A model generated the notes under the pieces. The model was given only the letters and a program-made list of their open reading frames with translations, was not told where the DNA came from and made no database searches. Positions 8,659 to 16,271 of a stretch of DNA of 45,575 nucleotides are shown here, in pieces. The position numbers and the translations under genes were made by a program. Numbering within the stretch: the first letter of the stretch is position 1; each line of letters begins with the position of its first letter. Origin of the DNA: Hyphomonadaceae bacterium (GTDB taxonomy: Bacteria; Pseudomonadota; Alphaproteobacteria; Rhizobiales; Hyphomicrobiaceae). Location: the NCBI GenBank assembly GCA_019747815.1, contig JAIEQJ010000068.1, forward strand, positions 1 to 45,575, read 5' to 3'.

Positions 8659-9120
8659 TCACACTCCCCCGCGCGCGGCTTTCTGCACGGCGCGCACGAC
8701 GCGCTGCTGGCAACCGCAGCGGCACAGATTGCCGTTCAGATGCTGGCGGATCTGACCCTCGGTGGGATTTGGCTGAGCCGCCAGCAGGGCGGCCGCCTCC
8801 ATGATCATGCCATTGGTGCAGTAGCCGCACTGCAGGGCCTGCTCGGCGACGAAGGCGGCCTGCACCGGATGCGGCTTTTCGGGCGTGCCGAGACCCTCGA
8901 GCGTGACGATCCTGGCGTCCGGCCTCAGGGTGCTGAGCGGCGTCTGGCAGGAGCGAACCGCGCGACCGTCGACGTGGACGGTGCAGGCCCCGCAGGCGCC
9001 GGTTCCGCACCCGAGCTTCGGGCCGTTGAGCGCCAGATCATTGCGCAGCACGTAGATCAGCGGTGTGCTGGCATCGACATCGACGTTGAAGCTGCGGCCA
9101 TTGACAGTAAGCCCGACCAT
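8659..9120 (-). CDS. [2Fe-2S] subunit of molybdopterin oxidoreductase, IorA-like
   Basis: 153 residues, normal length for the small subunit. The N-terminal plant-type ferredoxin domain has Cys 38, 43, 46 and 58 (CGTGACGAC then C); the C-terminal helical domain has Cys 98, 101, 133 and 135 (CGYC ... CRC), giving the two [2Fe-2S] clusters that pass electrons from the Mo site. No Tat signal of its own is seen; in this family it is carried out with the large subunit. No FAD subunit and no cytochrome c gene is adjacent, matching IorAB-type rather than CoxSML-type enzymes. Confidence 0.94.
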   Translation of the reverse strand: MVGLTVNGRSFNVDVDASTPLIYVLRNDLALNGPKLGCGTGACGACTVHVDGRAVRSCQTPLSTLRPDARIVTLEGLGTPEKPHPVQAAFVAEQALQCGYCTNGMIMEAAALLAAQPNPTEGQIRQHLNGNLCRCGCQQRVVRAVQKAARGGV

Positions 9121-9146
9121 GCGACGCCCTCCTGGATGCCCCGCCC

Positions 9147-9178
9147 TGTCAGTTCTGCTTCTTGTCAGTTCTGCTTCT
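9147..9178 (+). repeat. 16-bp tandem duplication
   Basis: TGTCAGTTCTGCTTCT occurs twice head to tail in the gap upstream of the oxidoreductase small subunit. It looks like a replication-slippage duplication; no function is evident. Confidence 0.9.
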
Positions 9179-9375
9179 TGGCTCGGTCTATGTTAGTACG
9201 AGCCGGACCACGGCGCCATCAGGGGCGCGCATCATCACATGCCCTTGCCGGGCGCATCAGGAATTGTGATTGCGCCGAAAGCGGCCTTGCACGGCAAGAG
9301 AAGAGTGAAGACCCGCGACCTCGCCTCGAACCGTTGTGCCTTCCTGTGCGTATGCCGAGCCGATCTTGAGCCGAT
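9179..9375. other. Gap upstream of oxidoreductase operon
   Basis: The rest of the 255-base gap. No gene or clear promoter is recognised; it should carry the promoter of the minus-strand iorAB-like operon. Confidence 0.35.
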
Positions 9376-9798
9376 CTAACGATGCAGCTCGAAGACGGCC
9401 GATCCGACGCCGCTGCTCAGACGGACGGTTTGCCGATTGCCGCCCACGGCGACGTGGATGGTTCCAGAGACATCATATTCCCTGTTGTAGAAATTGCCCT
9501 GGTACCTGTTGCCACCGACGTGGCGGATGGTAGCCGTCTGACTGGCCCGTCCGGATGCCGTCGCGCAGGTGGCGCGCAAGGCGTAGGACGTAGGCGACGT
9601 GCGGCTGTACTGCGCGCGGCACCGCGCCCTTTCCCGCTGCCCGGAGGCAAACGAGACCGAGCCGCCGCCGCTCCAAGTGCCCGCCAGGTTCACCGTCTGT
9701 GCGGCACCAGGACCGGCCAAGGCCAGGCTGACCAGAAGCAAGAAAAATGCGACTGCGGCTGCTTCCATCCAATGAATGGCCAGGGATTTTCGTGACAT
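9376..9798 (-). CDS. Small secreted protein of unknown function
   Basis: 140 residues from the ATG at 9798 (MSRKSLAIHW). A signal peptide is evident: basic start, a long hydrophobic core (AVAFFLLLVSLALAG) and an AQ-type cleavage site near 34. The mature part is about 105 residues, rich in Gly/Ser/Thr and Arg, with an even number of cysteines (two) and repeated beta-strand-like patterns (NLAGTWSGGGSVSFASG, RYQGNFYNREYDVSGTIHV), so a small periplasmic or outer-membrane-associated beta protein is likely. I do not recognise the family. An upstream in-frame ATG at 9825 would place nine extra residues before the signal and is less likely. Confidence 0.7.
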   Translation of the reverse strand: MSRKSLAIHWMEAAAVAFFLLLVSLALAGPGAAQTVNLAGTWSGGGSVSFASGQRERARCRAQYSRTSPTSYALRATCATASGRASQTATIRHVGGNRYQGNFYNREYDVSGTIHVAVGGNRQTVRLSSGVGSAVFELHR

Positions 9799-9984
9799 CT
9801 CGCACCTCGCATACAGGTCTTGCATGCACCCCCGGCGGCCGCCTCAAGGAAGGCCTCGGCCTATAACCAGGACCGGAGCTGTTTCGTTCCCGCCCACGCG
9901 CGATCGATGATTGACAGACTAGCACGATCGGCGGCAAATCCATCGGGCCGTGTTCAAGCCCCAGGCTGTTGCTTTCGCTGGCTG

Positions 9985-10620
9985 GTGAGGCGTGCCTTGG
10001 TGTCGCTCAGGCGCTTCGTCATCACGCTCGGGGCGTTGCTTGCGTCCGCGGCAGCCCTGAACGCGGCTCTACCCAAGCCTCAGCTTCCCACGGAAACCGT
10101 TTCGCTCACCGGCCAGCTTCTCGTCGCCGCATCGACCATGGGGGACCCGCGCTTCAGCCGCACCGTCATCCTCATCGTGCGGCACAATCAGAACGGGGCC
10201 TTCGGGATGGCGATCAACCGCCCCGTGGGCGAGCGCCCGCTCGCGCGCCTGCTGGAAGGGCTTGGCGACAACAACGCCAAGGTCACGGGCAGCGTGCGGA
10301 TTTTTGCCGGCGGTCCCGTCCAGCCCGATGCCGGCTTCGTCATCCACAGCACCGACTACAAGCTGCCCGAGACCACCGAGATCGACGCCGACGTGGCCCT
10401 GACGGCAAGCCCCAACATCCTGCGCGACATCGGCCGCAACAAGGGCCCGCTCAAGGCGATCGTCGTGTTCGGCTATGCCGGCTGGGCGCCGAGCCAGCTC
10501 GAAGCCGAGCTGGCGCAGAAGGCATGGTTCACCTTACCGGCCGACCCGGCGCTGCTTTTCGACGAAAAGCGCGAACGCGTGTGGGACGAGGCCATGGCCC
10601 GCCGGCCGCGCGAGCCCTAG
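9985..10620 (+). CDS. YqgE/AlgH family protein with signal-like N-terminus
   Basis: 211 residues from the GTG at 9985; GTG at 10000 or ATG at 9907 are other in-frame choices. The YqgE/AlgH (DUF179) core is clear: LTGQLLVAASTMGDPRFSRT, then HNQNGAFGMAINRPVGE, and FGYAGWAPSQLEAELAQKAW, ending in a typical LLFDEKRERVWDEAM. Function of the family is unresolved (AlgH was linked to alginate regulation in Pseudomonas). Ordinary members are cytosolic and start near the GQLL motif; here a basic plus hydrophobic stretch (RRFVITLGALLASAAALNAAL) precedes it, suggesting export or membrane anchoring. Confidence 0.82.
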   Translation: MRRALVSLRRFVITLGALLASAAALNAALPKPQLPTETVSLTGQLLVAASTMGDPRFSRTVILIVRHNQNGAFGMAINRPVGERPLARLLEGLGDNNAKVTGSVRIFAGGPVQPDAGFVIHSTDYKLPETTEIDADVALTASPNILRDIGRNKGPLKAIVVFGYAGWAPSQLEAELAQKAWFTLPADPALLFDEKRERVWDEAMARRPREP

Positions 10621-10723
10621 CCCGGGCACGGCTGGCGGCAGCTTGTGCGCGCGGCCGTCCGATCACCCCCAATGTGCTCGGCACGTTCGCCAAGCTGATG
10701 CGCGGCCAGCCCCCAAGCTGAAA

Positions 10724-10876
10724 TCAGCCGCCGTCATCCTCGTCCGGATCGCAGGCGACCGGGAATTCCGCATCAGGCGACCAGCAGTAGGGCTGCGGCT
10801 GCACCCGCGCATGAGCGATTGCCGCCAGCACGATCGCGGCCATGGCAACAGCAAAGAGCCTGAGGGAGGCCTTCAT
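10724..10876 (-). CDS. Small secreted peptide, unknown
   Basis: 50 residues: MKASLRLFAVAMAAIVLAAI gives a clean signal peptide with cleavage likely after AHA near 23, leaving a mature peptide of about 27 residues with two cysteines and an acidic end (DPDEDDGG). I do not recognise a family. The reading frame, sensible start and signal peptide support it as a real gene, but its small size keeps confidence moderate. Confidence 0.5.
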   Translation of the reverse strand: MKASLRLFAVAMAAIVLAAIAHARVQPQPYCWSPDAEFPVACDPDEDDGG

Positions 10877-10959
10877 GTGCAACGCCCGAATACCGACGCA
10901 GGACCAGGCACGCGTGAGGACGCAAGTGCGCCGGCGCTTTCTGTCACGCGCCTTCGGCT

Positions 10960-11661
10960 CTAGACGGCCGCAGGATAGCGCAACCACAGGGCATCGGCGC
11001 CCAATGTCTCCACGAAGGCGCGATGCGCCGCTGCGTCCTGGGCGGAGAGGCGGGACGGCAAGGGCTGCGGGCGCTGCCTGGCCTTGGCGGCGCGGGTGCG
11101 CAGCATCATGTCGATGCCGCCCTGCCCATTGAGCCCAAGCGTGGCCTGGCGCTCGCCGAGCAGCTCGACGTAGACGCCCGCGAGCAGAAGGGAATCCAGC
11201 AGCGCGCCGTGCTTGGTGCGCTGGGACAGGTCGATGCCGTAGCGCTTGCACAGCGCGTCCAGGCTGTTGGGCCCGGCAGGATGGCGGCGCCGCGCCAGCA
11301 CCAGCGTGTCGACGATGCGATCGGGCGTGAGCGGCGGCCGGGATACCCGCTCCAGCTCGGCATTGACAAAGCCGAGGTCGAAACTGGCGTTGTGAGCAAC
11401 GAGCGGCGCATCGCCGATGAAGCTCAGGAACTCGTCGACCACGTCCTTGAAGAGCGGCTTGTCCTTGAGAAACTCGGGCGTCAGGCCATGCACGGCGATG
11501 GCATCGGGATGGATGTCGCGCTCGGGGTTGAGGTAGCGGTGGAACTCGCGGCCGGTCGGGATGCGATTGACGATCTCGACGCAGCCGAGCTCGATCAGAC
11601 GGTCCCCGCCAGTGGCGTTGAGGCCTGTCGTCTCCGTGTCGAACACGATCTCGCGCAGCAT
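10960..11661 (-). CDS. dnaQ: DNA polymerase III epsilon subunit (proofreading exonuclease)
   Basis: 233 residues from the ATG at 11661. DEDDh 3'-5' exonuclease: Exo I FDTETTG (Asp 8, Glu 10), Exo II HNASFDLGFVN (Asp 95) and Exo III HGALLDS (His 151, Asp 156) are all present, so it should be active. The C-terminal 60 residues carry the linker that binds the polymerase alpha subunit. The first 17 codons of a longer frame (from 11712) have no family similarity. It follows coaE on the same strand after 81 bases; dnaQ next to coaE-aroE is standard in alphaproteobacteria. Confidence 0.95.
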   Translation of the reverse strand: MLREIVFDTETTGLNATGGDRLIELGCVEIVNRIPTGREFHRYLNPERDIHPDAIAVHGLTPEFLKDKPLFKDVVDEFLSFIGDAPLVAHNASFDLGFVNAELERVSRPPLTPDRIVDTLVLARRRHPAGPNSLDALCKRYGIDLSQRTKHGALLDSLLLAGVYVELLGERQATLGLNGQGGIDMMLRTRAAKARQRPQPLPSRLSAQDAAAHRAFVETLGADALWLRYPAAV

Positions 11662-11719
11662 CGAATGACTTTCAATGAGATACGCGCGCACATGGGCGAC
11701 CGGCCTACCCAAACTCCCA

Positions 11720-11743
11720 ATCCTCCCCTTGCGGGGGGAGGAT
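11720..11743. repeat. Hairpin after coaE
   Basis: ATCCTCCCC and GGGGAGGAT face each other across a six-base loop immediately after the coaE stop. A stable stem, but no U-run follows in the direction of coaE, so a classical intrinsic terminator is doubtful; it may be a processing or mRNA-stability stem, or an extragenic palindrome. Confidence 0.5.
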
Positions 11744-12357
11744 CAGCTCCAGAATGCCGCAAACGCGGTGCCGGGGCGATCTTGCAGTGATTCGACTATT
11801 CTATCGACTTGCTGATCGGTCTCAGCATGGGTGCCGCCGGTATCAACGACGAAATCGGCTTTCCGGCGCTTCTCGGCATCGGGCATCTGGCGGGCGAGCA
11901 GCTGGTCGAGCTTCTCGGCCGTCATGCCGGGCCGCTCCAGAACGCGCGCGCGCTGCGCGTCGGCCGGAGCGCTGCAGACGATGACGACGTCGACGCGGGC
12001 CTCGCCGCCGGTTTCGAGCAGCAGCGGGATCTCGAGCACGGCCATCGCCGCGCCGTCGGCCGCGGCGTTGCGCAAGAAGCTGCGCTCCGCCTCCAGGACC
12101 AAGGGATGCACGATGGCCTCCAGCCGCTTGAAGTGGTCGGGTTTGCCGATCAGCACCTGAGCCAGCTTCTGCCGGTCGACCCTGCCGCCCGCCGTGGTGC
12201 CGGGAAAGGCCGCCTCGATGGGGGCGACGGCGGCGCCCTCATAAAGCTTGTGCACCTCCGCATCGGCATCGCACACGGCAATGCCAAGCGTCCTGAGGCG
12301 CGCGGCAACCGTCGATTTGCCCATGCCGATAGAGCCGGTGAGACCGATGATGAGCAT
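11743..12357 (-). CDS. coaE: Dephospho-CoA kinase
   Basis: 204 residues, normal size. Phosphorylates the 3'-OH of dephospho-CoA, the last step of CoA synthesis. The P-loop GSIGMGKST lies at 8-16; the DADAEVHKLY motif (CoA-binding region) and IVHPLVLEAE are also seen. Its ATG shares one base with the aroE stop (TGATG), so the two are translationally coupled. A longer frame back to 12558 only reads out of phase into aroE and is rejected. The pantothenate kinase gene coaA is in the same window at 36630. Confidence 0.96.
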   Translation of the reverse strand: MLIIGLTGSIGMGKSTVAARLRTLGIAVCDADAEVHKLYEGAAVAPIEAAFPGTTAGGRVDRQKLAQVLIGKPDHFKRLEAIVHPLVLEAERSFLRNAAADGAAMAVLEIPLLLETGGEARVDVVIVCSAPADAQRARVLERPGMTAEKLDQLLARQMPDAEKRRKADFVVDTGGTHAETDQQVDRIVESLQDRPGTAFAAFWS

Positions 12358-13187
12358 CACGCGCCCTCGATGTCGCGCTGGAGCAGCGCGCGCAGCTCGG
12401 CGGTCACCTCGGGCCGCACGCCGAACCACTTCTCGAAGCCCGGCACGGCCTGATGCAGCAGCATGCCGAGACCATCGACCGTGGCGAGACCCCGCGCGCG
12501 GGCCGCAGCCAGCAGCGGCGTCTCGAGCGGCACATAGACGATGTCGGCCACCACGCACGTGGGATCGAGCGCGGAGACGTCCATGTCGAGGGTGCCGGCG
12601 CCCTTCATGCCGAGCGAGGTGGTATTGACCAGCAGGGCCGCGTCACGGGAGCGATCGGCCCGCGCGCCCCAGTCATGCACCTTGACCCGCGCTCCGACGC
12701 CGGCGGCGACGGCCTCGGCGCGCGCGCGCGTCCGGTTGAAGAGCAGCACCTCGCAAACGCCGCGCTCGATGAGCGCCAGCACGATGCCGCGGGCGGCACC
12801 GCCCGCGCCGAGAACGGCGACGGTGGCGCCAGCGAGCTGCAGCGATGGGCAGGCGGCATGGAGGCTGCTCATGAAGCCGGCGCTGTCGGTGTTGTCGGCC
12901 ACCAGCCGCCCGCCTTCGAACCACAGCGTGTTGGCGGCGCCCGCAGCCCGCGCGGCGGGGCGCGTCTCGGCCGCTGCCGCGAAGGCGGCCTCCTTGTGGG
13001 GCAGCGTCACGTTGCAGCCGGCGAACCCCTTGTCGCGCAAGGTGCGGAGAAACTGCGGCAGGTCGGCGGGTGCAACGGGCTGACGCCCATAGCTGCCGTT
13101 GATGCCGTAGCGCTCGAGCCAATAGCCGTGGATCAGCGGCGAGCGCGAATGCTCGACCGGCCAGCCGATGACACAGGCGCGTTTCAT
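12357..13187 (-). CDS. aroE: Shikimate dehydrogenase
   Basis: 276 residues. Reduces 3-dehydroshikimate with NADPH in the shikimate pathway. Substrate motifs: EHSRSPLIH at 12-20, NVTLPHK with catalytic Lys 65, and DNTDSAGF with Asp 101. The nucleotide-binding loop GAGGAARGI lies near 127-135, and the C-terminal GLGMLLHQAVPGFEKWFG motif is present. Its start overlaps the maf stop by four bases (ATGA) and its end overlaps coaE, placing it in the middle of the maf-aroE-coaE operon. Confidence 0.97.
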   Translation of the reverse strand: MKRACVIGWPVEHSRSPLIHGYWLERYGINGSYGRQPVAPADLPQFLRTLRDKGFAGCNVTLPHKEAAFAAAAETRPAARAAGAANTLWFEGGRLVADNTDSAGFMSSLHAACPSLQLAGATVAVLGAGGAARGIVLALIERGVCEVLLFNRTRARAEAVAAGVGARVKVHDWGARADRSRDAALLVNTTSLGMKGAGTLDMDVSALDPTCVVADIVYVPLETPLLAAARARGLATVDGLGMLLHQAVPGFEKWFGVRPEVTAELRALLQRDIEGA

Positions 13188-13804
13188 GCGTCGATCACTC
13201 CACGAGTCCGCAGTTCGGCCAGCAGCGGCACCAGCGGCAGACCGATGATGGTGAAATGGCTGCCCTCGACCCGCTCGAAGAGCTGAATGCCAGGCCCTTC
13301 GATCTCATAGGCGCCGACGATCCCGCAGAGCCCGGCGCCGGCCTCGGCGAGATAGCGGTCGAGAAACTCCGGACTGAAGGACCGCATGGTCAGTTGCGCT
13401 TCATCCACATGGCTCCAGACGGTTTTTCCACCGCTCGCCAACACGGCGGCCGAGACCAGCCGATGCGTGGCGCCGCGCAGGCGCTCAAGCTGCGCGCGGG
13501 CGGCGGCGAGGTCGCGGGGCTTGTCGAACAATTCATCGCCAAGTGCAAGAATCTGGTCGGCACCGATGGTTACGGCCGCTGGGTTGCCGGCGCTGACGGC
13601 CTCGGCCTTGGCGCGGGCCAGCGCCTCGGCGATGGCCGCGGGCCCGGGCCTCGGCACCCGCCCCGCCAGCTCGCGCTTCAGGACCGCTTCATCCACAGCA
13701 GCCGGGACGACACGGAAGGCGAGCCCGGCGGCCTCGAGCATCCGGCGCCGGTAGGGGCTGCCTGAAGCCAGAATGAGCAGCCCAGGGGCGGCGGCGCTAG
13801 CCAT
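13184..13804 (-). CDS. Maf family nucleotide pyrophosphatase
   Basis: 206 residues from the ATG at 13804. Maf proteins hydrolyse non-canonical or pyrimidine nucleoside triphosphates; members with this gene context are usually annotated as Maf or YceF-like. Visible motifs: LASGSPYRRRMLEAAG at 12-27 (nucleotide loop), GADQILALGDELFDKP at about 89-104 and the C-terminal GAYEIEG. It overlaps ppsR by eight bases at its start and aroE by four at its end. A longer frame back to 14203 is out of phase with ppsR and is not used. Confidence 0.9.
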   Translation of the reverse strand: MASAAAPGLLILASGSPYRRRMLEAAGLAFRVVPAAVDEAVLKRELAGRVPRPGPAAIAEALARAKAEAVSAGNPAAVTIGADQILALGDELFDKPRDLAAARAQLERLRGATHRLVSAAVLASGGKTVWSHVDEAQLTMRSFSPEFLDRYLAEAGAGLCGIVGAYEIEGPGIQLFERVEGSHFTIIGLPLVPLLAELRTRGVIDA

Positions 13805-14660
13805 CGCTCGTTTCCTGCTGCTCGGCGTCGCTGGCACCCTCGCGCCGGTCGTGCAGAAGGCGAATGATGGTGGCGGCGGTTTCCTCGACGGACCGGCGGG
13901 TGACGTCGATGATGGGCCAGCCGTGGCGGGCGCACAGGCGGCGGGAGTACTGCACCTCCTCCGCGATCTGGGAGCGGTCGACATAGTCATCCAGATTGCG
14001 ATCGCCGATGAGATGCACGCGGTTGCGGCGGATCTCGGCAATGCGCTCCGGGCTTGCCACCAGGCCGACCACGAACGCGGTGTGCGGCTGCGACAGCGCG
14101 GCGGGCGGCTCGATGCCAGGCACCAGAGGCAGGTTCGCGGTTTTGTAGCCGCGCTGCGCCAGGTAGATGGAGGTGGGCGTCTTGGAGGTGCGCGAGATGC
14201 CAAGGATGATGATATCGGCGCGATTCAAGTCCTGCGGCAACTGGCCGTCATCGTGCGCCATGGCGAAATTGAGGGCGTCGATGCGGCCGAAGTAGTCGGC
14301 GTCGAGCATATGCTGGCCGGCCACGATGGGCGTCTGCGGCGCGCCGAGATAGGATTCGAACACCTTCATGATCGGCTCGAGCACATGCAGAGAGGGCACC
14401 TTAAGGTCGCGGCAGCGGCGCTCGATCTCGTCGATGAGCTCCTTCTTCACCACAGTATAGAGAACGATGCCGGGCGCCTGCTCCACCTCCTTCAGCACGC
14501 GCGCGAGCTGCTTCTCGGTGCGCACCAGCGGATGCACATGCTCGATCGGGCGCACCTGGGCGTACTGCACCGCGGCGGCCTTGGCCATGGTGGTGAGCGT
14601 CTCGCCGGTCGCGTCCGAGATCAGATGCAGATGGAAGTAGCTCGGCACCGTGTTGGGCAT
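13797..14660 (-). CDS. ppsR: Pyruvate, phosphate dikinase / PEP synthase regulatory protein (DUF299)
   Basis: 287 residues from the ATG at 14660. Bifunctional kinase/pyrophosphorylase that turns pyruvate phosphate dikinase (or PEP synthase) off and on. The N-terminal LHLISDATGET and the P-loop-like GISRTSKTPTS at 154-164 are family signatures. An in-frame ATG at 14687 would add nine residues, but that region holds a DnaA-box-like site (14662-14670), and the shorter start aligns better with the family. It is the homolog of Rickettsia RP001, which borders the origin in Caulobacter; here it also faces hemE across the proposed oriC. Confidence 0.93.
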   Translation of the reverse strand: MPNTVPSYFHLHLISDATGETLTTMAKAAAVQYAQVRPIEHVHPLVRTEKQLARVLKEVEQAPGIVLYTVVKKELIDEIERRCRDLKVPSLHVLEPIMKVFESYLGAPQTPIVAGQHMLDADYFGRIDALNFAMAHDDGQLPQDLNRADIIILGISRTSKTPTSIYLAQRGYKTANLPLVPGIEPPAALSQPHTAFVVGLVASPERIAEIRRNRVHLIGDRNLDDYVDRSQIAEEVQYSRRLCARHGWPIIDVTRRSVEETAATIIRLLHDRREGASDAEQQETSDG

Positions 14661-14877
14661 CTGTGGAAAAGACACCAGTTCGTGCACACTGCCAAGCGCG
14701 GGGCGTCAGGTTGCAGGCTGCCGGCGTCGCTTCATCAACAGGGATGCCCACAGGAAGACCCGATGGGATATCGCAAGGAGCGCTGCCGGGACGGCCCATG
14801 CGGCTGCATCCCTGGCCCGCACTTACACAGCTTCATGCACAGCTTCACTGCCGAGGAGGCCAATGCAACGACAAACG

Positions 14878-14904
14878 TAAATATTTGATGCTATTAGATA
14901 TTTA
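14878..14904. repeat. AT-rich inverted repeat, possible unwinding element
   Basis: TAAATAT and ATATTTA face each other across 13 bases of AT-rich sequence inside the proposed oriC. By eye it is the most AT-rich stretch in this part of the window. Confidence 0.6.
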
Positions 14905-14963
14905 CTCACTTGTGCCCTGCCAAGCAGCGACCTGCCAGCCCTGGCCTGCAGCCTCGGCGGCAG

Positions 14964-14978
14964 CCCACAAGCTGTGGG
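14964..14978. repeat. Short inverted repeat CCCACA-AGC-TGTGGG in oriC
   Basis: Two facing DnaA-box-like half sites (CCCACA / TGTGGG) separated by three bases. Could be paired weak DnaA sites or a small stem. Confidence 0.5.
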
Positions 14979-15073
14979 CAACCGAGTGACAATCAAGGAT
15001 CTTCGAAATCCAGCGCTCAAGAGTCATAACAACAACCTTGAAGATCTAGATTCTTGATTTGGAGCCTCACCTG

Positions 15074-16117
15074 ATGGCCTTGGCGCCGACGGCAGCACGA
15101 CCCCGCCTGCTCAGAGCGTTCGCGGGGCAGCCCCTAACACCGCCACCGATCTGGCTGATGCGCCAGGCCGGCCGCTACCTGCCGGAGTACCGCGCGATCC
15201 GCGCCAAGGCCGGAAGCTTCCTCGATCTGTGCTACGCGCCGGAGCTGGCGGCGGAGGTGACGCTGCAGCCGATCCGCCGCTACGGCTTGGATGCGGCCAT
15301 CCTGTTTTCCGACATCCTCGTCGTGCCCCATGCCCTGGGACAGACGGTCGAGTTCGTGGAAGGCGAGGGACCGCGGCTCGAGCCCGTGCGCTCGGAGCGG
15401 GATCTCTTTCGCTTGAACACGGAAGCGACTCGCCCCAAGTTCGCCCGCGTTTTCGAAACGGTCGCCAAGGTCCGCCGTGAACTCAGCCCAGACACTGCCC
15501 TCATCGGATTTTGCGGCGCGCCCTGGACGGTGGCGACCTACATGGTGGGCGGGCAATCCTCCGCCGATCAGGCCGAGGCGCGGGCCTGGGCCTATCGCGA
15601 TCCAGGCGGATTTGCGCGGCTGATCGAGCTGCTGGTCGATGTTTCCGTCGAGTATCTTTCCGGACAGGTGGCGGCGGGTGCCGATGTTCTGCAGATTTTC
15701 GACAGTTGGGCCGGCAGCCTCGCCGACGACCAGTTCGAGCGCTGGGTGGTGGCGCCGACAAGGGCGATGGCCGGGCGGCTCAAGGAGCGGCATCCGCATG
15801 TTCCCATCATCGGCTTTCCGCGTGGCGCGGGCGTGCAGACGCCGGGCTATGCGGCCAAGACCGGCGTCGATGGGGTGGGGTGCGATACCGCACTGCCGCT
15901 CGGGTTCATTACGCGCGAGCTTTCGGGTCGGGTCGTCGTGCAGGGCAACCTCGATCCGCTGCTGCTGGTCGCCGGCGGCGAGGCGATGGCGCGGCGGGTT
16001 GCCGAAATTTTGACAGCTCTTTCCGGCAAGCCGTTCATCTTCAATCTCGGCCACGGCATCGTGCCGCAGACGCCGCCGGAGAACGTGGCGCAGCTCGTGG
16101 AGTTGGTGAGGCGATGA
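15074..16117 (+). CDS. hemE: Uroporphyrinogen decarboxylase
   Basis: 347 residues from the ATG at 15074, which has GGAG nine bases upstream; an in-frame TTG at 15059 is less likely. Removes four carboxyl groups from uroporphyrinogen III to give coproporphyrinogen III. Signatures: PIWLMRQAGRYLPEYR near the N-terminus (substrate-binding Arg), FCGAPWTVATYM, the GFPRGAG loop and the C-terminal FNLGHGI. First gene to the right of the proposed origin, as in Caulobacter, followed by hemJ. Confidence 0.97.
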   Translation: MALAPTAARPRLLRAFAGQPLTPPPIWLMRQAGRYLPEYRAIRAKAGSFLDLCYAPELAAEVTLQPIRRYGLDAAILFSDILVVPHALGQTVEFVEGEGPRLEPVRSERDLFRLNTEATRPKFARVFETVAKVRRELSPDTALIGFCGAPWTVATYMVGGQSSADQAEARAWAYRDPGGFARLIELLVDVSVEYLSGQVAAGADVLQIFDSWAGSLADDQFERWVVAPTRAMAGRLKERHPHVPIIGFPRGAGVQTPGYAAKTGVDGVGCDTALPLGFITRELSGRVVVQGNLDPLLLVAGGEAMARRVAEILTALSGKPFIFNLGHGIVPQTPPENVAQLVELVRR

Positions 16118-16147
16118 TGTTCGAGCCGGACAGCCGAGCGCTTCCTT

Positions 16148-16249
16148 GTCATCCCGGCCAAGGGCGACAGCCCGAGAGCCGGGACCCAGGGCTGAGGCTG
16201 GGCGATTCCTGGGTCCCGGATACGCGCTGCGCGCGTTCCGGGATGACAG
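16148..16249. repeat. Extragenic palindrome, family 1 (TGTCATCCCGG...CCGGGATGACA)
   Basis: Between hemE and hemJ. Outer arms TGTCATCCCGG and CCGGGATGACA enclose facing GGGACCCAG / TGGGTCCC half-sites. It fills almost the whole gap. The same family occurs at 28341, 31049 and 39886 as full copies and as half copies elsewhere in this window. Confidence 0.85.
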
Positions 16250-16271
16250 TCGCGCGTGGTCTGGTTGCCTG

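Larger units (their letters stand above)
14661..15073. other. Probable chromosomal replication origin (oriC)
   Basis: A 413-base gene-free gap between divergent ppsR and hemE, the place of Cori in Caulobacter. DnaA-box-like sites (consensus TTATCCACA): TGTGGAAAA at 14662-14670 (8/9 on the minus strand); 7/9 matches at 14732-14740 (TCATCAACA), 14833-14841 (TCATGCACA) and 14973-14981 (TGTGGGCAA). An AT-rich stretch at 14872-14910 (TAAATATTTGATG...) may be the unwinding element, unusual in this GC-rich window. Genes for 4 kb on either side run away from the gap, and parS sites and parAB lie 11-19 kb away. I see no pair of TTAA half-sites spaced like a CtrA box. Confidence 0.75.

Noticed and set aside
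11720-11743. Intrinsic terminator between coaE and dnaQ
   Set aside because: Strong stem but no following U-run, and dnaQ downstream is usually co-transcribed.
15059-15073. TTG start for hemE
   Set aside because: The ATG five codons later has a well-placed GGAG and matches the family start.
14661-15073. Classical Caulobacter-type CtrA boxes in the origin gap
   Set aside because: I found no TTAA-N7-TTAA arrangement on reading the gap.
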